A stretch of 64,000 bases of DNA, from the NCBI GenBank assembly GCA_002841315.1, contig PHEW01000005.1, positions 1 through 64,000 of the forward strand, read 5' to 3'. Both the position numbers and the translations under genes were made by a program. The DNA comes from Actinobacteria bacterium HGW-Actinobacteria-4. GTDB taxonomy: Bacteria > Actinomycetota > Actinomycetes > Actinomycetales > Demequinaceae. The notes under the pieces were generated by a model. It worked only from the letters and a program-made list of their open reading frames with translations. It was not told the origin of the DNA and made no database searches. Shown here one piece after another: positions 54,256-62,847 of this stretch. Positions within the stretch are counted from its first letter, which is position 1, and each line of letters begins with the position of its first letter.

Positions 54256-55617
54256 CTACCGGGGCGGCTCGGGTGTGCTCTGCGCTGCCTCGATGAATGC
54301 CCGCCGCGGCTCGTGGAGCCGCCCCATCGACACGAGGTCGCGCCTGAAGAACAGTGCCGTTGTCCAATCCAGAATCACGCGCGCCTTGCGGTTCGCGGTG
54401 GGGATCTGTGCCATGTGGTAGGTGCGGTGCATGAACCACGCTGGCCAGCCGCGCAACTTGACCCCCATGACGTTGGCCACGCCCTTGTGAAGTCCGAGTG
54501 AGGCCACTAGTCCGAGGTGGCGGTGCTTGTACGGCCTCACTTCCTTCCCGCGCAACTGACGGGCAAGGTTCTTGCCAAGATGACGTGCCTGCCGCACAGC
54601 GTGCTGGGCGCTCGGGGCGCAGTAGGCGCCGTCGCCGGCGGTGAGGTCCGGGACCTGCGCACAGTCCCCCGCGGCCCATGCGCCGGGCACGACGTCCCCG
54701 TCTGCGGTGGTGACTTCAAGGGTGGGCGAGCACATCACATGCCCGCGCGGTCCCAGCGGCAGGTCGGAGTGGCGAAGGACGGGACTGGGCCGCACGCCCG
54801 CGGTCCACACCACGGTGGCGGCATCGAACCGATCGCCGTTGGACAGCTCGATCGCGCCGTTGACACAACTCTCGAGCAGTGTCTCGAGGTGCACCACCAT
54901 GCCGCGTGAGCGCAATTGGTCCGTGGTGTAGCGACCCATCGCGGGGCCCATCTCCGGGAGGATGCGGTTCGCCGCTTCGACCATGACAAAGTGCAACTCT
55001 GATGGCGCAATCTCGGGGTAGTGGCGCATCGCTGCCCGCGCCATGTCTTCCGTCTCTGCGAAAGCCTCGACGCCGGCGAACCCGCCGCCCACGAACACGA
55101 AGGTCAGGAGGCGCTGGCGAGTGGCGCGATCCTCCGTTGAGGCTGCGCGCGCGAGGCACCCCAGGACTCGGTTGCGCAGGTGGATGGCCTCTTCGATGTA
55201 CTTAAACCCAAGGCCAAATTCTTGCAGGCCAGGAATCGGAAGCGTCCGTGCGATCGAGCCAAGTGCCACCACCACCTGGTCGTACTCGACGCGCTGGTCG
55301 TCGCCAAAGTCGGTGGCGATCCCCGCGGACCGGTGCACGTGGTCGATATCTGTCACGGAGCCTTGAATCAGGCGCATCCCGGTGAGTTCCTGGCGCAGTG
55401 GGACCACAGCGTGGCGAGGCTCGATGGAGCCCGCAGAGGCCTCGGGCAAGAACGGGTAGTAGGTCATGTAGGGGCGGGGGTCAACCACTGTCACGTCAAC
55501 CTTGCCGCGCGCCTTGCGCCGCAAAGTCAGTGCTACGTAGAGGCCCACGTAGCCGCCGCCAAGAATGAGCACTCGCTCGCGACTGGGGATACCCAGCGAC
55601 TTCCTGGAGTCATTCAC
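54256..55617 (-). CDS. ndh: Type II NADH:quinone oxidoreductase
   Basis: NDH-2 is a peripheral membrane flavoprotein that passes electrons from NADH to quinone without pumping protons. The FAD motif LILGGGYVGLYVALTL starts near residue 17 and the NAD motif FVFVGGGFAGVEAFAE near 173. AAGDCAQVPD and a C-terminal amphipathic membrane-binding segment are present. Length is 453 residues. The GTG start is 13 bases after the fumC stop, so it is the last gene of the xseB-kinase-fumC-ndh operon. Confidence 0.94.
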   Translation of the reverse strand: MNDSRKSLGIPSRERVLILGGGYVGLYVALTLRRKARGKVDVTVVDPRPYMTYYPFLPEASAGSIEPRHAVVPLRQELTGMRLIQGSVTDIDHVHRSAGIATDFGDDQRVEYDQVVVALGSIARTLPIPGLQEFGLGFKYIEEAIHLRNRVLGCLARAASTEDRATRQRLLTFVFVGGGFAGVEAFAETEDMARAAMRHYPEIAPSELHFVMVEAANRILPEMGPAMGRYTTDQLRSRGMVVHLETLLESCVNGAIELSNGDRFDAATVVWTAGVRPSPVLRHSDLPLGPRGHVMCSPTLEVTTADGDVVPGAWAAGDCAQVPDLTAGDGAYCAPSAQHAVRQARHLGKNLARQLRGKEVRPYKHRHLGLVASLGLHKGVANVMGVKLRGWPAWFMHRTYHMAQIPTANRKARVILDWTTALFFRRDLVSMGRLHEPRRAFIEAAQSTPEPPR

Positions 55618-55630
55618 TCGTGGACCACCG

Positions 55631-57019
55631 CTAGTTGCCGCCGGTCATCGTCGTCACGTCAAGCAGCGTGTCGAGCTGCTGCTCGGTGATCTCGCCGCGC
55701 TCGACGAACCCGAGCGCCACGGTCGCGTCGCGCACCGTCACGCCGTGTTTGACAGCGTGCTTGGCGATCTTTGCGGCGTTCTCGTAGCCGATGACGCGGT
55801 TCAGCGGGGTGACGATGCTGGGTGAAGCTTCTGCGTAGTGGCGCGCACGTTCAACGTTGGCCACGATGCCATCCACGGTGGTGGTCGCGAGCAGGCGCGA
55901 GGCGTTGGCGAGCAGGCGCATGGACTCCAGCACGCCCAGTGCCATGACCGGGATCTGCACGTTGAGTTCAAACGAGCCGGACGCCCCGGCCCACGCGACG
56001 GTAGCGTCATTGCCCACCACACGCGAGCAGACCATCAGGACCGCCTCGGGCACCACCGGATTGACTTTGCCAGGCATGATGCTTGAACCCGGTTGGAGGT
56101 CAGGGAGGCTAATCTCCGCCAACCCTGTGTTGGGTCCGGAGCCCATCCACCGGAGATCGTTGCAGATCTTGGTGAGCGACACCGCGATGGTCTTCAGTGC
56201 ACCGCTGACCTCGACCAAGCCGTCGCGCGCCGATTGCGCCTCGAAGTGGTTGCGCGCCTCGGTGATCGGGAGCCCCGTGTCATCCGCAAGCAGGTCGATG
56301 ACCCGCGCGGCGAACCCATCCGGCGTGTTGATACCCGTCCCCACTGCGGTGCCACCGAGGGGCACTTCGGCTACTCGTGGGAGGGCCGCCTCGAGACGCT
56401 CGACGCCGCCCCTCACCGCGGCTGCGTAGCCACCAAACTCTTGGCCCAACGTGACCGGCGTGGCGTCCATGAGGTGAGTACGGCCTGACTTGTAGACCTC
56501 GGCGAACTCGGTGGCCTTGGCCTCGAGCGAGGTCGCGAGCACCCCCAGCGCGGGGATCAGGTCATTGACCATCGTGGACGTCGCTGCCAGGTGCACCGAC
56601 GTGGGAAACACGTCGTTGCTGGACTGCGAGGCATTGACGTGATCGTTTGGATGGACGTCAGTGCCCAAGGCTGCCGACGCGAGAGTTGCGATGACCTCGT
56701 TGGCGTTCATGTTGGAGCTGGTGCCAGAACCGGTCTGGAAGACGTCAACGGGGAAGTGGTCGTCGTGCGCGCCGGAGGCGACTTGGTCCGCCGCGGTGAC
56801 AATGGCATCGGCCACGGCCTGGTCGATCACGCCTAGCTCGGCGTTGGCACGTGCAGCGGCCTTCTTCACGCGGGCTAGAGCCTCGATGTGACGGCGCTCA
56901 AGGCGGATGCCGGACATGGGGAAGTTGTCTACGGCGCGCTGGGTTTGTGCGCGGTAGAGGGCATTCGCAGGGACCTGCACCTCGCCCATGGTGTCGTGTT
57001 CGATGCGGAAGTCGGCCAT
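55631..57019 (-). CDS. fumC: Class II fumarate hydratase
   Basis: FumC interconverts fumarate and malate in the TCA cycle. It has the superfamily signature [12 protein letters not shown], and the N-terminal [34 protein letters not shown] and [10 protein letters not shown] are also typical. Length is 462 residues. It begins 13 bases after the sugar kinase stop. Its position near phoH2 and xseB matches M. tuberculosis. Confidence 0.97.
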   Translation of the reverse strand: MADFRIEHDTMGEVQVPANALYRAQTQRAVDNFPMSGIRLERRHIEALARVKKAAARANAELGVIDQAVADAIVTAADQVASGAHDDHFPVDVFQTGSGTSSNMNANEVIATLASAALGTDVHPNDHVNASQSSNDVFPTSVHLAATSTMVNDLIPALGVLATSLEAKATEFAEVYKSGRTHLMDATPVTLGQEFGGYAAAVRGGVERLEAALPRVAEVPLGGTAVGTGINTPDGFAARVIDLLADDTGLPITEARNHFEAQSARDGLVEVSGALKTIAVSLTKICNDLRWMGSGPNTGLAEISLPDLQPGSSIMPGKVNPVVPEAVLMVCSRVVGNDATVAWAGASGSFELNVQIPVMALGVLESMRLLANASRLLATTTVDGIVANVERARHYAEASPSIVTPLNRVIGYENAAKIAKHAVKHGVTVRDATVALGFVERGEITEQQLDTLLDVTTMTGGN

Positions 57020-57032
57020 GGTTCCTATTGTG

Positions 57033-57956
57033 TCAGGTGCCGAGCTCGCGACGGCGTGGCGGGTCCGCGCCGGGACGCGACACGGTAATGGCTGCGATGT
57101 AGGCGCTCCGCTCGAGGACGTAGGTCAACCACGGGCCGTCGATGTTGCGAAGTTCCTCGCGCTTGTCTGCGCCCAAGAGGTCCGCCTCCCACAGCCCGTC
57201 AATCAAACCGGCCATGAAGGAGTCGCCCGCGCCCACGGTGTCCGCCACCGCGACCTTCGGAGCCACGACGTCGACCGTCCGACCATCCGCGACGAAAGCC
57301 GTCGCGCCAGCTCCGCCGCGCGTCACCACGACGATCGCGCCACCGAACTCCATCAGCCACCGACGCGCCATGGCGTCAGGGGTACTGTCTGGGGCGAGCC
57401 ACAGCAAGTCTTCATCGGAGACCTTGACGACGTCAGCCTCGGCCACCACCCGTTCGATGGACTGCAGCGCCGTGCGCGGATCCCCCATGAGCGCGGGACG
57501 CGCGTTGGGGTCATAGGTAATGGTCGCAGTGCTGCGGTGGTCTTGGACCATCTGCAGAACTGTCGTTCCTCCCGGCGGAAGGATGGCTCCAATCGAGCCA
57601 GTGTGGACCACGATCGGCCGCTTCATGGGAGAGGCCTTGGGACTGATCGCCCAACTCAGGTCAAAGTCGTAGTGTGCGGCACCGGTCTCGTCCAGGTTGG
57701 CGGTGGCGACGGAGGTGCGCATCGCCGACTGTGAGCCGCGGGCGAGTTGCACGCCGGACTCCTCAAGGTGGCGACGGATCATTGACCCGTTCTCGTCGAG
57801 CCCAAGCCACGCAAGCAACTCCACCTCGCGCTCGAGCCGGCCCAGGCCGATCGCAACGTTCGCGGGGGAACCTCCGGGGTGCGCGGAAATGCGACCGTCG
57901 GTCTGGCGAACCATGTCGACGAGGGCCTCGCCAATCACTAGCGCGTGCGGTTTCAT
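57033..57956 (-). CDS. PfkB-family carbohydrate kinase, probable fructokinase
   Basis: This is a ribokinase-fold kinase of 307 residues. The N-terminal [14 protein letters not shown] and the anion-hole/catalytic [12 protein letters not shown] motif are intact. Overall similarity is greatest to fructokinases ([10 protein letters not shown] start). It overlaps the xseB stop (ATGA) and has AAAGGGA upstream. The substrate could be fructose or another hexose from the neighbouring uptake systems. Confidence 0.9.
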   Translation of the reverse strand: MKPHALVIGEALVDMVRQTDGRISAHPGGSPANVAIGLGRLEREVELLAWLGLDENGSMIRRHLEESGVQLARGSQSAMRTSVATANLDETGAAHYDFDLSWAISPKASPMKRPIVVHTGSIGAILPPGGTTVLQMVQDHRSTATITYDPNARPALMGDPRTALQSIERVVAEADVVKVSDEDLLWLAPDSTPDAMARRWLMEFGGAIVVVTRGGAGATAFVADGRTVDVVAPKVAVADTVGAGDSFMAGLIDGLWEADLLGADKREELRNIDGPWLTYVLERSAYIAAITVSRPGADPPRRRELGT

Positions 57957-58192
57957 GAGTCCCTTTCGTGATCCGGCTCGTCACCCCGAGCCTCAGAGAT
58001 GCGCTCGCGCGCTCCATCGAGGAGTTCCTGGCACCTGCCCGCGAGGGCTTCTCCCCGCTCCCAGAGCGCCAAAGACTCCTCGAGCGTAGCGGCGCCAGCT
58101 TCGAGCTTGGCGACAATCGCGATCAGTTCGTCCCGTGCTTGCTCGTACGTCAGCGCCGAGACGTCTGCTGGGGTCTTAGTCACGAATCTCAC
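57953..58192 (-). CDS. xseB: Exodeoxyribonuclease VII small subunit
   Basis: XseB is the small helical subunit of exonuclease VII. LTYEQARDELIAIVAKLEAG and LEESLALWERGEALAGRC match the family. Length is 79 residues from GTG at 58192; a GTG three codons later is possible. It is separated from xseA by an opposite-strand gene, whereas the two are normally adjacent. It is coupled to the downstream kinase by ATGA. Confidence 0.93.
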   Translation of the reverse strand: MRFVTKTPADVSALTYEQARDELIAIVAKLEAGAATLEESLALWERGEALAGRCQELLDGARERISEARGDEPDHERDS

Positions 58193-58265
58193 GGTACCGC
58201 GTCATAGAGTGACCTTTCGCCCGTCTCATCAGGTGTAGGACAACTTTCACAATGGGGTGAAAATC

Positions 58266-58703
58266 ATGTACAGCGAAAAATACCAGCGTCAGACGGCGAT
58301 CGGTAGCGCCGAAAAGGCACTCGATCCCAACCTGACTGACCACGAGTTGGCCGCGTTCGCGCGGTCCCCGGAGGCAAAAGTGCGCGCGACCGTCGCGGAA
58401 CGCCCCACGACTCCTCTCACCGCGCTCCTCAAGTTGCTCGAGGACGAGGCTCCAGCGGTTCGCGCCGGGCTTGCTCGCAACCCGCGCCCGGACATGCCAG
58501 AAGACGTCTACATGATTCTTGCGCAGGACAAGGCCCCGGAGGTTGTCCACGCCCTGCTCAAGAACCGTGCGGTTCCTGACAAGATCATCGCCAAGTTGGC
58601 CCGCTCCCGCCACAAGGACTATGTGGTGGCAGCGCGAGCACGGCTGGCGGAAAAGGGCACCAAGGCGAAGGTGCTCGGGATGGTGGGAATCGCGTCCAGC
58701 TGA
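58266..58703 (+). CDS. Leucine-rich repeat variant (LRV) protein
   Basis: This is a 145-residue all-helical repeat protein. Four or so units of about 24 residues have the pattern of LRV repeats (HELAAFARSPEAKVRATVAE, then LLKLLEDEAPAVRAGLARNP, then VYMILAQDKAPEVVHALLKN). LRV proteins are likely protein-interaction scaffolds; function here is unknown. GGGGTGA precedes the ATG at 58266 (GTG at 58257 is an alternative). It lies alone on the forward strand between xseB and xseA, and its stop codon is in the loop of a 16-bp hairpin. Confidence 0.75.
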   Translation: MYSEKYQRQTAIGSAEKALDPNLTDHELAAFARSPEAKVRATVAERPTTPLTALLKLLEDEAPAVRAGLARNPRPDMPEDVYMILAQDKAPEVVHALLKNRAVPDKIIAKLARSRHKDYVVAARARLAEKGTKAKVLGMVGIASS

Positions 58704-58722
58704 GGGGGACGCGATTCCCACC
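58682..58722. terminator. 16-bp perfect hairpin spanning the LRV stop codon
   Basis: GGTGGGAATCGCGTCC (58682-58697) pairs perfectly with GGACGCGATTCCCACC (58707-58722) around a 9-base loop that contains the TGA stop. It stands 22 bases from the convergent xseA stop and is strand-symmetric, so it can act as a bidirectional terminator. There is no T-run. A further CCCCCT/AGGGGG pair follows at 58721-58738. Confidence 0.65.
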
Positions 58723-58744
58723 CCCTCCCGCCAGGGGGATCAGG

Positions 58745-60025
58745 CTAGGTGGCGGTGGCGCTGATGTCGCCGCCGGCCACCGTGAGGTGGAGGGCGTCGC
58801 CCGGCGAGACCTCGTCGGGCTGACGCACCACTGACCCGTCCGCTGTCCGCACCACCGCGTAGCCGCGATCAAGGGTGGACTGTGGGCTCAGCGCGCGCAG
58901 AGACGCGGTGAGTTCTCTGGCCGTGGCCTCCGCGATGGTCATGAGCGCCACCAAGGCGCGGCCCGACGCCTCCCGGGCAACCCTCACTTGATCGCGATAC
59001 GGGTCGAGCAACCGCTGGGGTTGCGCTAGGACCGGGCGCGACACGAACGCTTCGAGGCCGCGTGACTCTCGGTCCACCTTCGCCATCACTGCTGCGCGCA
59101 TGGCCGCTCGCGCCTGGTCCATCCCGCGCCGCTCCGCCGCAGCATCGGGCACTATCGCTTTGCCCGCGTCGGTGGGCGTGGAGGCGCGGTAGTCGGCCAC
59201 CAGGTCGAGCAACGGCGAGTCCAGTTCGTGCCCGATTGCGCTCACCAAGGGGGTCTCGCACGCTGCGGCCACTCGAATCAGCCGTTCGTCGCTGAACGGC
59301 AGCAGGTCTTCTAGCGAGCCGCCGCCGCGCGCCACCACGATGACGTCTACCTCGGGGTTTGCGTCGAGCTCCTGAATGGCCGCCGTGGTCTCGGGAACGC
59401 ACCGCGCGCCTTGAACCGTGACCCGCCGAATCTCGAACCGGACCGATGGCCAGCGCCGGGTCGCGTTCTCGACCACGTCATGCTCCGCGTCCCCTTGGTT
59501 CGCGCAGACCAGCCCGACGAGGGTGGGCACGAACGGCAAGGGAACCTTGCGGTCCAGCGCGAAGAGTCCCTCCGCCGCGAGCATTTCCTTGAGTGCCTCG
59601 ATCCGTGCGAGCAGGTCGCCCAGCCCAACGGATTGAACCGTTTTGCCCTGGAGTTGCAGGTCCCCGTTCTTGGTCCACCACGCGGGCTTGGCGTGAATCA
59701 CCACGCGTGCGCCGTCGTCGAGTGCCACTCCCAGTGCATGAACTTCGCTCGCGGGCAAGGTGGCCTTGAGGGACATGTTCTCGGACGTGTCGCGCAGCGT
59801 CAGGAACACGAGGTGCTTCCAGCGCTTGACGTTGAGGACCTGTCCCTCAACCCACACCGGTGACATCTTGGCGATGTACTCGCCGATCTTGGGGGAGAGG
59901 TGGCTGACGGGCCACGGCCGTTCGGCGGTGGTTTCGGCTGCCGTTGACGGCAAGCTGACCATCGCGTCCGGCTGCTCGCCGGCGTTGATGGCCTCGCCGG
60001 TCGCGGCTCGGTCCGTCTCGCTCAT
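58745..60025 (-). CDS. xseA: Exodeoxyribonuclease VII large subunit
   Basis: XseA is the catalytic subunit of exonuclease VII, which degrades single-stranded DNA from both ends. An N-terminal OB fold (WVEGQVLNVKRWKHLVFLTLRD) precedes the catalytic region with VIVVARGGGSLEDLLPFSDE, SAIGHELDSPLLDLVADYRASTPT-type sequence, and a coiled-coil C-terminus. At 426 residues it is typical. It starts 41 bases after a tiny membrane peptide frame. Its partner xseB is on the other side of the LRV gene. Confidence 0.95.
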   Translation of the reverse strand: MSETDRAATGEAINAGEQPDAMVSLPSTAAETTAERPWPVSHLSPKIGEYIAKMSPVWVEGQVLNVKRWKHLVFLTLRDTSENMSLKATLPASEVHALGVALDDGARVVIHAKPAWWTKNGDLQLQGKTVQSVGLGDLLARIEALKEMLAAEGLFALDRKVPLPFVPTLVGLVCANQGDAEHDVVENATRRWPSVRFEIRRVTVQGARCVPETTAAIQELDANPEVDVIVVARGGGSLEDLLPFSDERLIRVAAACETPLVSAIGHELDSPLLDLVADYRASTPTDAGKAIVPDAAAERRGMDQARAAMRAAVMAKVDRESRGLEAFVSRPVLAQPQRLLDPYRDQVRVAREASGRALVALMTIAEATARELTASLRALSPQSTLDRGYAVVRTADGSVVRQPDEVSPGDALHLTVAGGDISATAT

Positions 60026-60066
60026 GCCCCTAGCGTCCCACGCCGTGCAGTCCGCCCCGTGTGCGG

Positions 60067-60150
60067 CTAGCCAAATGCGGGAATGGCAAGCGTCGCGACA
60101 AACGCGACCGCGATCACGATGGTCACGATCCTCAGAGTTCGTTGGGACAT
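60067..60150 (-). CDS. 27-residue hydrophobic membrane peptide
   Basis: An ATG at 60150 with AAAGGA nine bases upstream opens a frame of 27 codons ending TAG. The product is MSQRTLRI followed by a run of about 17 hydrophobic residues ending AIPAFG, so a single membrane helix with a basic N-terminus. It stands between divergent ispH and xseA, in the xseA direction. No family is recognised. The good ribosome-binding site and clean topology support it. Confidence 0.45.
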   Translation of the reverse strand: MSQRTLRIVTIVIAVAFVATLAIPAFG

Positions 60151-60242
60151 CGGTTCAGGTCCTTTGGAGGTGGTGGGAACTCCTCCGAAAGTATCAGATT
60201 GGCGCTGGCCCCAAGCCCGGAGGCCAGCGGACAGATGCCACG

Positions 60243-60248
60243 TAGACT
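60243..60248 (+). promoter_or_regulatory. Candidate -10 box of ispH (leaderless)
   Basis: TAGACT is followed by 7 bases and the ispH ATG. No ribosome-binding site is seen. The -35 is weak. Confidence 0.45.
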
Positions 60249-60255
60249 GGTGACC

Positions 60256-61239
60256 ATGTCCCAGACCATAGAGAAGCGAGTCCTGCTCGCAGCACCGCGC
60301 GGTTACTGCGCCGGAGTTGACCGCGCCGTGATCGCCGTGGAGAAGGCGCTTGAGTTGCATGGCGCCCCCATCTACGTGCGCAAGGAGATTGTGCACAACA
60401 AGTACGTAGTGGAGACGCTGAGCGAGCGCGGCGCCATCTTTGTCAACGAGACCGACGAGGTTCCCGAGGGTGCCCGAGTGGTGTTTTCCGCGCACGGAGT
60501 CTCACCCGCCGTCAAGCAGTCGGCCGATGCTCGCAACCTGGTGTCGATCGACGCCACCTGCCCTCTGGTCACCAAAGTGCACAAAGAAGCAATCCGGTTT
60601 GCTCGCGAGGATCAAACCATCCTGCTCATTGGCCATGAGGGTCACGAGGAGGTCGAGGGCACCGCGGGGCACGCGCCCGACAACACGATTGTGGTGAACT
60701 CCCCCGACGATGCCGACCTCATCGAGGTTGCAGATCCCGAGAACGTGGTGTGGCTGTCGCAGACCACCCTGTCTGTGGACGAGACCATGGAGACGGTGCG
60801 CCGCCTTCGCGCGCGCTTTCCTCATCTTCAAGACCCGCCCAGTGACGACATCTGCTACGCCACTCAGAACCGCCAGGTGGCCGTGAAGAAGATGGCCCCA
60901 GATTGCGACCTGCTCATTGTGGTGGGATCAGCCAACTCCTCGAACTCCGTTCGGTTGGTCGAGGTTGCGCTTCAGGCAGGTGCGAGGGCTTCGTATCGCG
61001 TGGACCGGCATCTTGAGATGGAAGACGCCTGGTTCGAGGGCGTCGACACCGTTGGGGTGACGTCCGGGGCGTCGGTGCCCGAGATCCTGGTGCGCGACGT
61101 GCTCGATGACCTGGCGCGACGCGGTTATGAGACCGTCAGCGAGGTCCGTACGGCAACAGAGGACCTCATGTTCTCGCTACCCCGGGAGATTCGCGCAGAC
61201 CTCAAGGCACAAGAGGCCCAGCGCGCCATGACCGCCTAG
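60256..61239 (+). CDS. ispH: 4-hydroxy-3-methylbut-2-enyl diphosphate reductase
   Basis: IspH (LytB) makes IPP and DMAPP in the last step of the non-mevalonate pathway, using a 4Fe-4S cluster. The three cluster cysteines are Cys18 (PRGYCAG), Cys102 (DATCPLV) and Cys200 (DICYATQN). HGVSP and GSANSSNS are further motifs. Length is 327 residues. An upstream in-frame extension is not family-like. The stop forms CTAG with convergent rmuC. Confidence 0.97.
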   Translation: MSQTIEKRVLLAAPRGYCAGVDRAVIAVEKALELHGAPIYVRKEIVHNKYVVETLSERGAIFVNETDEVPEGARVVFSAHGVSPAVKQSADARNLVSIDATCPLVTKVHKEAIRFAREDQTILLIGHEGHEEVEGTAGHAPDNTIVVNSPDDADLIEVADPENVVWLSQTTLSVDETMETVRRLRARFPHLQDPPSDDICYATQNRQVAVKKMAPDCDLLIVVGSANSSNSVRLVEVALQAGARASYRVDRHLEMEDAWFEGVDTVGVTSGASVPEILVRDVLDDLARRGYETVSEVRTATEDLMFSLPREIRADLKAQEAQRAMTA

Positions 61240-62561
61240 TCGTCGAGCCTGCTGGTCAACTCCGGCGCGGCGATCTGCCGCACTTCGGTCTCGATCATGG
61301 TGGGAGCGAACTCTGCCTCGATTTCCTGCAACTGACCAAAGCGCCGCGCGGACGGCAGCACGCGCCGCTCGAGCGCCCCGATGGTGTCGTTGTAGGCCTT
61401 GCCCGCGGAGTCGATGGCCTTGCCAACGCGCGCGAGGTGGTCGCCCATCTTGGTGAGTCGCTCGTACAGTTCCTTACCCGTGACCAGCACGTCGCGAGCG
61501 TTCTTGGCAAGGGTGTCTTCCTTCCACGCGTGTGCCACGGTCCGCAGTAGTGCCACAAGGATGGTGGGCGTAGCGATGACCACGCCCTGTTCGTAGGCCC
61601 ACTCCTGGATCCGCGGATCGTGCTCGAGCGCCAGTTGCAGGAACGACTCCGCGGGCATGAACAAGATCGTGAACTCAACAGGGGAGTCGAACTGCGAGGT
61701 GTAGGCCTTGCTCTTCAGTTCCGTGACGCGCTTGCGGACGCTGTCGGCGTGGCGGCTCAGGACCTCGGCGCGGTCGGTGCCGTCGTTCTCAAGGTCCAGG
61801 ATCGCGTCGATCGACGTCTTCGCGTCCACCACGATGGTGCGACCGCCCGCGAGCCGCACCAGCATGTCGGGGCGCAGCCTGCGGCCCTCGTCGTCCACGC
61901 CGGACACTTGCTCCACGAAGTCCACCCGGTTGACCAGCCCAGCGACCTCCACCACGCGCTGGAGATGCAGCTCACCCCATCGACCTCGGACCTCGGGCCT
62001 GCGCAGCGCGTTCTTCAGCCCGGCCGTCTCTTTGCCTACGAGTGTTGACGCATCCATCAGCTGCTTGACCTGCTCAGACAGCTTCGCTTCACTCTGGGCC
62101 CGGAACTTGTCCGCCTCCGTGGTCTGACGCTGTACCTCAGCGAGGGCCTTCGCCATAGGCTCAACCAGGTTCTTGACCGACTCCTCGCGCTTGGCGAGCT
62201 CAGCCACGTTCGCCTCTTCAGCGCGCTTGAGGCGCTCGCTCGCTACCTCAAGGAACTGCTCGTTGTTGGACTTCAGAACGTCCCCCGCGAGAGCCTTGAA
62301 CTGCTCCTTGAGAGCATCCTGGTCCGCGCGCACCTGATCCACGTAGCGGTCGTGCTGCACACGCAGCGACTCTTCGGTCTCCTTGGCGCGGGCGATCGTC
62401 TCCGCCACCCGCTCCTCAAGCGCCGCCGCCCGCGCCCGCTCCAAGGCGAGATCGGTACGCAACTGCGAGTCGGCATCGGCCGAATGCCGGGAGCCGTGCC
62501 AGAAGTATCCCAACGCTGTACCGACCACGAGCGCCGCGGCGCCAACAACAAGCTCCATCAT
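61236..62561 (-). CDS. rmuC: DNA recombination protein RmuC
   Basis: RmuC limits DNA inversions and has a nuclease-like fold. An N-terminal membrane helix (about residues 3-22) is followed by a long coiled coil (about 30-170) and the RmuC domain with [26 protein letters not shown] and [16 protein letters not shown]. The ATG at 62561 gives 441 residues; six more codons upstream are open but lack a better start. It is convergent with ispH. Confidence 0.92.
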   Translation of the reverse strand: MMELVVGAAALVVGTALGYFWHGSRHSADADSQLRTDLALERARAAALEERVAETIARAKETEESLRVQHDRYVDQVRADQDALKEQFKALAGDVLKSNNEQFLEVASERLKRAEEANVAELAKREESVKNLVEPMAKALAEVQRQTTEADKFRAQSEAKLSEQVKQLMDASTLVGKETAGLKNALRRPEVRGRWGELHLQRVVEVAGLVNRVDFVEQVSGVDDEGRRLRPDMLVRLAGGRTIVVDAKTSIDAILDLENDGTDRAEVLSRHADSVRKRVTELKSKAYTSQFDSPVEFTILFMPAESFLQLALEHDPRIQEWAYEQGVVIATPTILVALLRTVAHAWKEDTLAKNARDVLVTGKELYERLTKMGDHLARVGKAIDSAGKAYNDTIGALERRVLPSARRFGQLQEIEAEFAPTMIETEVRQIAAPELTSRLDD

Positions 62562-62730
62562 GTAACAACTGTGACACATACGTCTGACATGCTGGAGAGG
62601 TCAAAGTGAGGGGTCGCGAGGGGGACCAAAGGTCCTATCAGGGCCCAATACGTACGCTTACGGTGTGGAATAGGTCACATCTCAGGCAGAAGTGTCGCGT
62701 TCGTTATCAACCCGAGCCCGTTCACTCGAT

Positions 62731-62825
62731 GTTAACGATTAACCTGTTTGGACAACGGGGGAACTCTCCCCGTTGGGCAGTGCGTGTGTAGCCGGGCGCC
62801 TACAAGGCGGGCTGGAGGGACACAC
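62731..62825 (+). promoter_or_regulatory. Candidate operator and structured leader of the final gene
   Basis: GTTAA-CGA-TTAAC (62731-62743) is an inverted repeat that could be an operator. CAACGGGG (62753-62760) then pairs with CCCCGTTG (62768-62775). A compound stem follows: GTGTGTAGCC (62784-62793) with GGCT (62810-62813) and ACACAC (62820-62825), enclosing CGCC/GGCG. GAGAAGGAG stands just after, before the ATG at 62848. The remaining gap back to rmuC (62562-62730) shows nothing definite. Confidence 0.4.
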
Positions 62826-62847
62826 GCCTAACGAGAAGGAGTCAACA

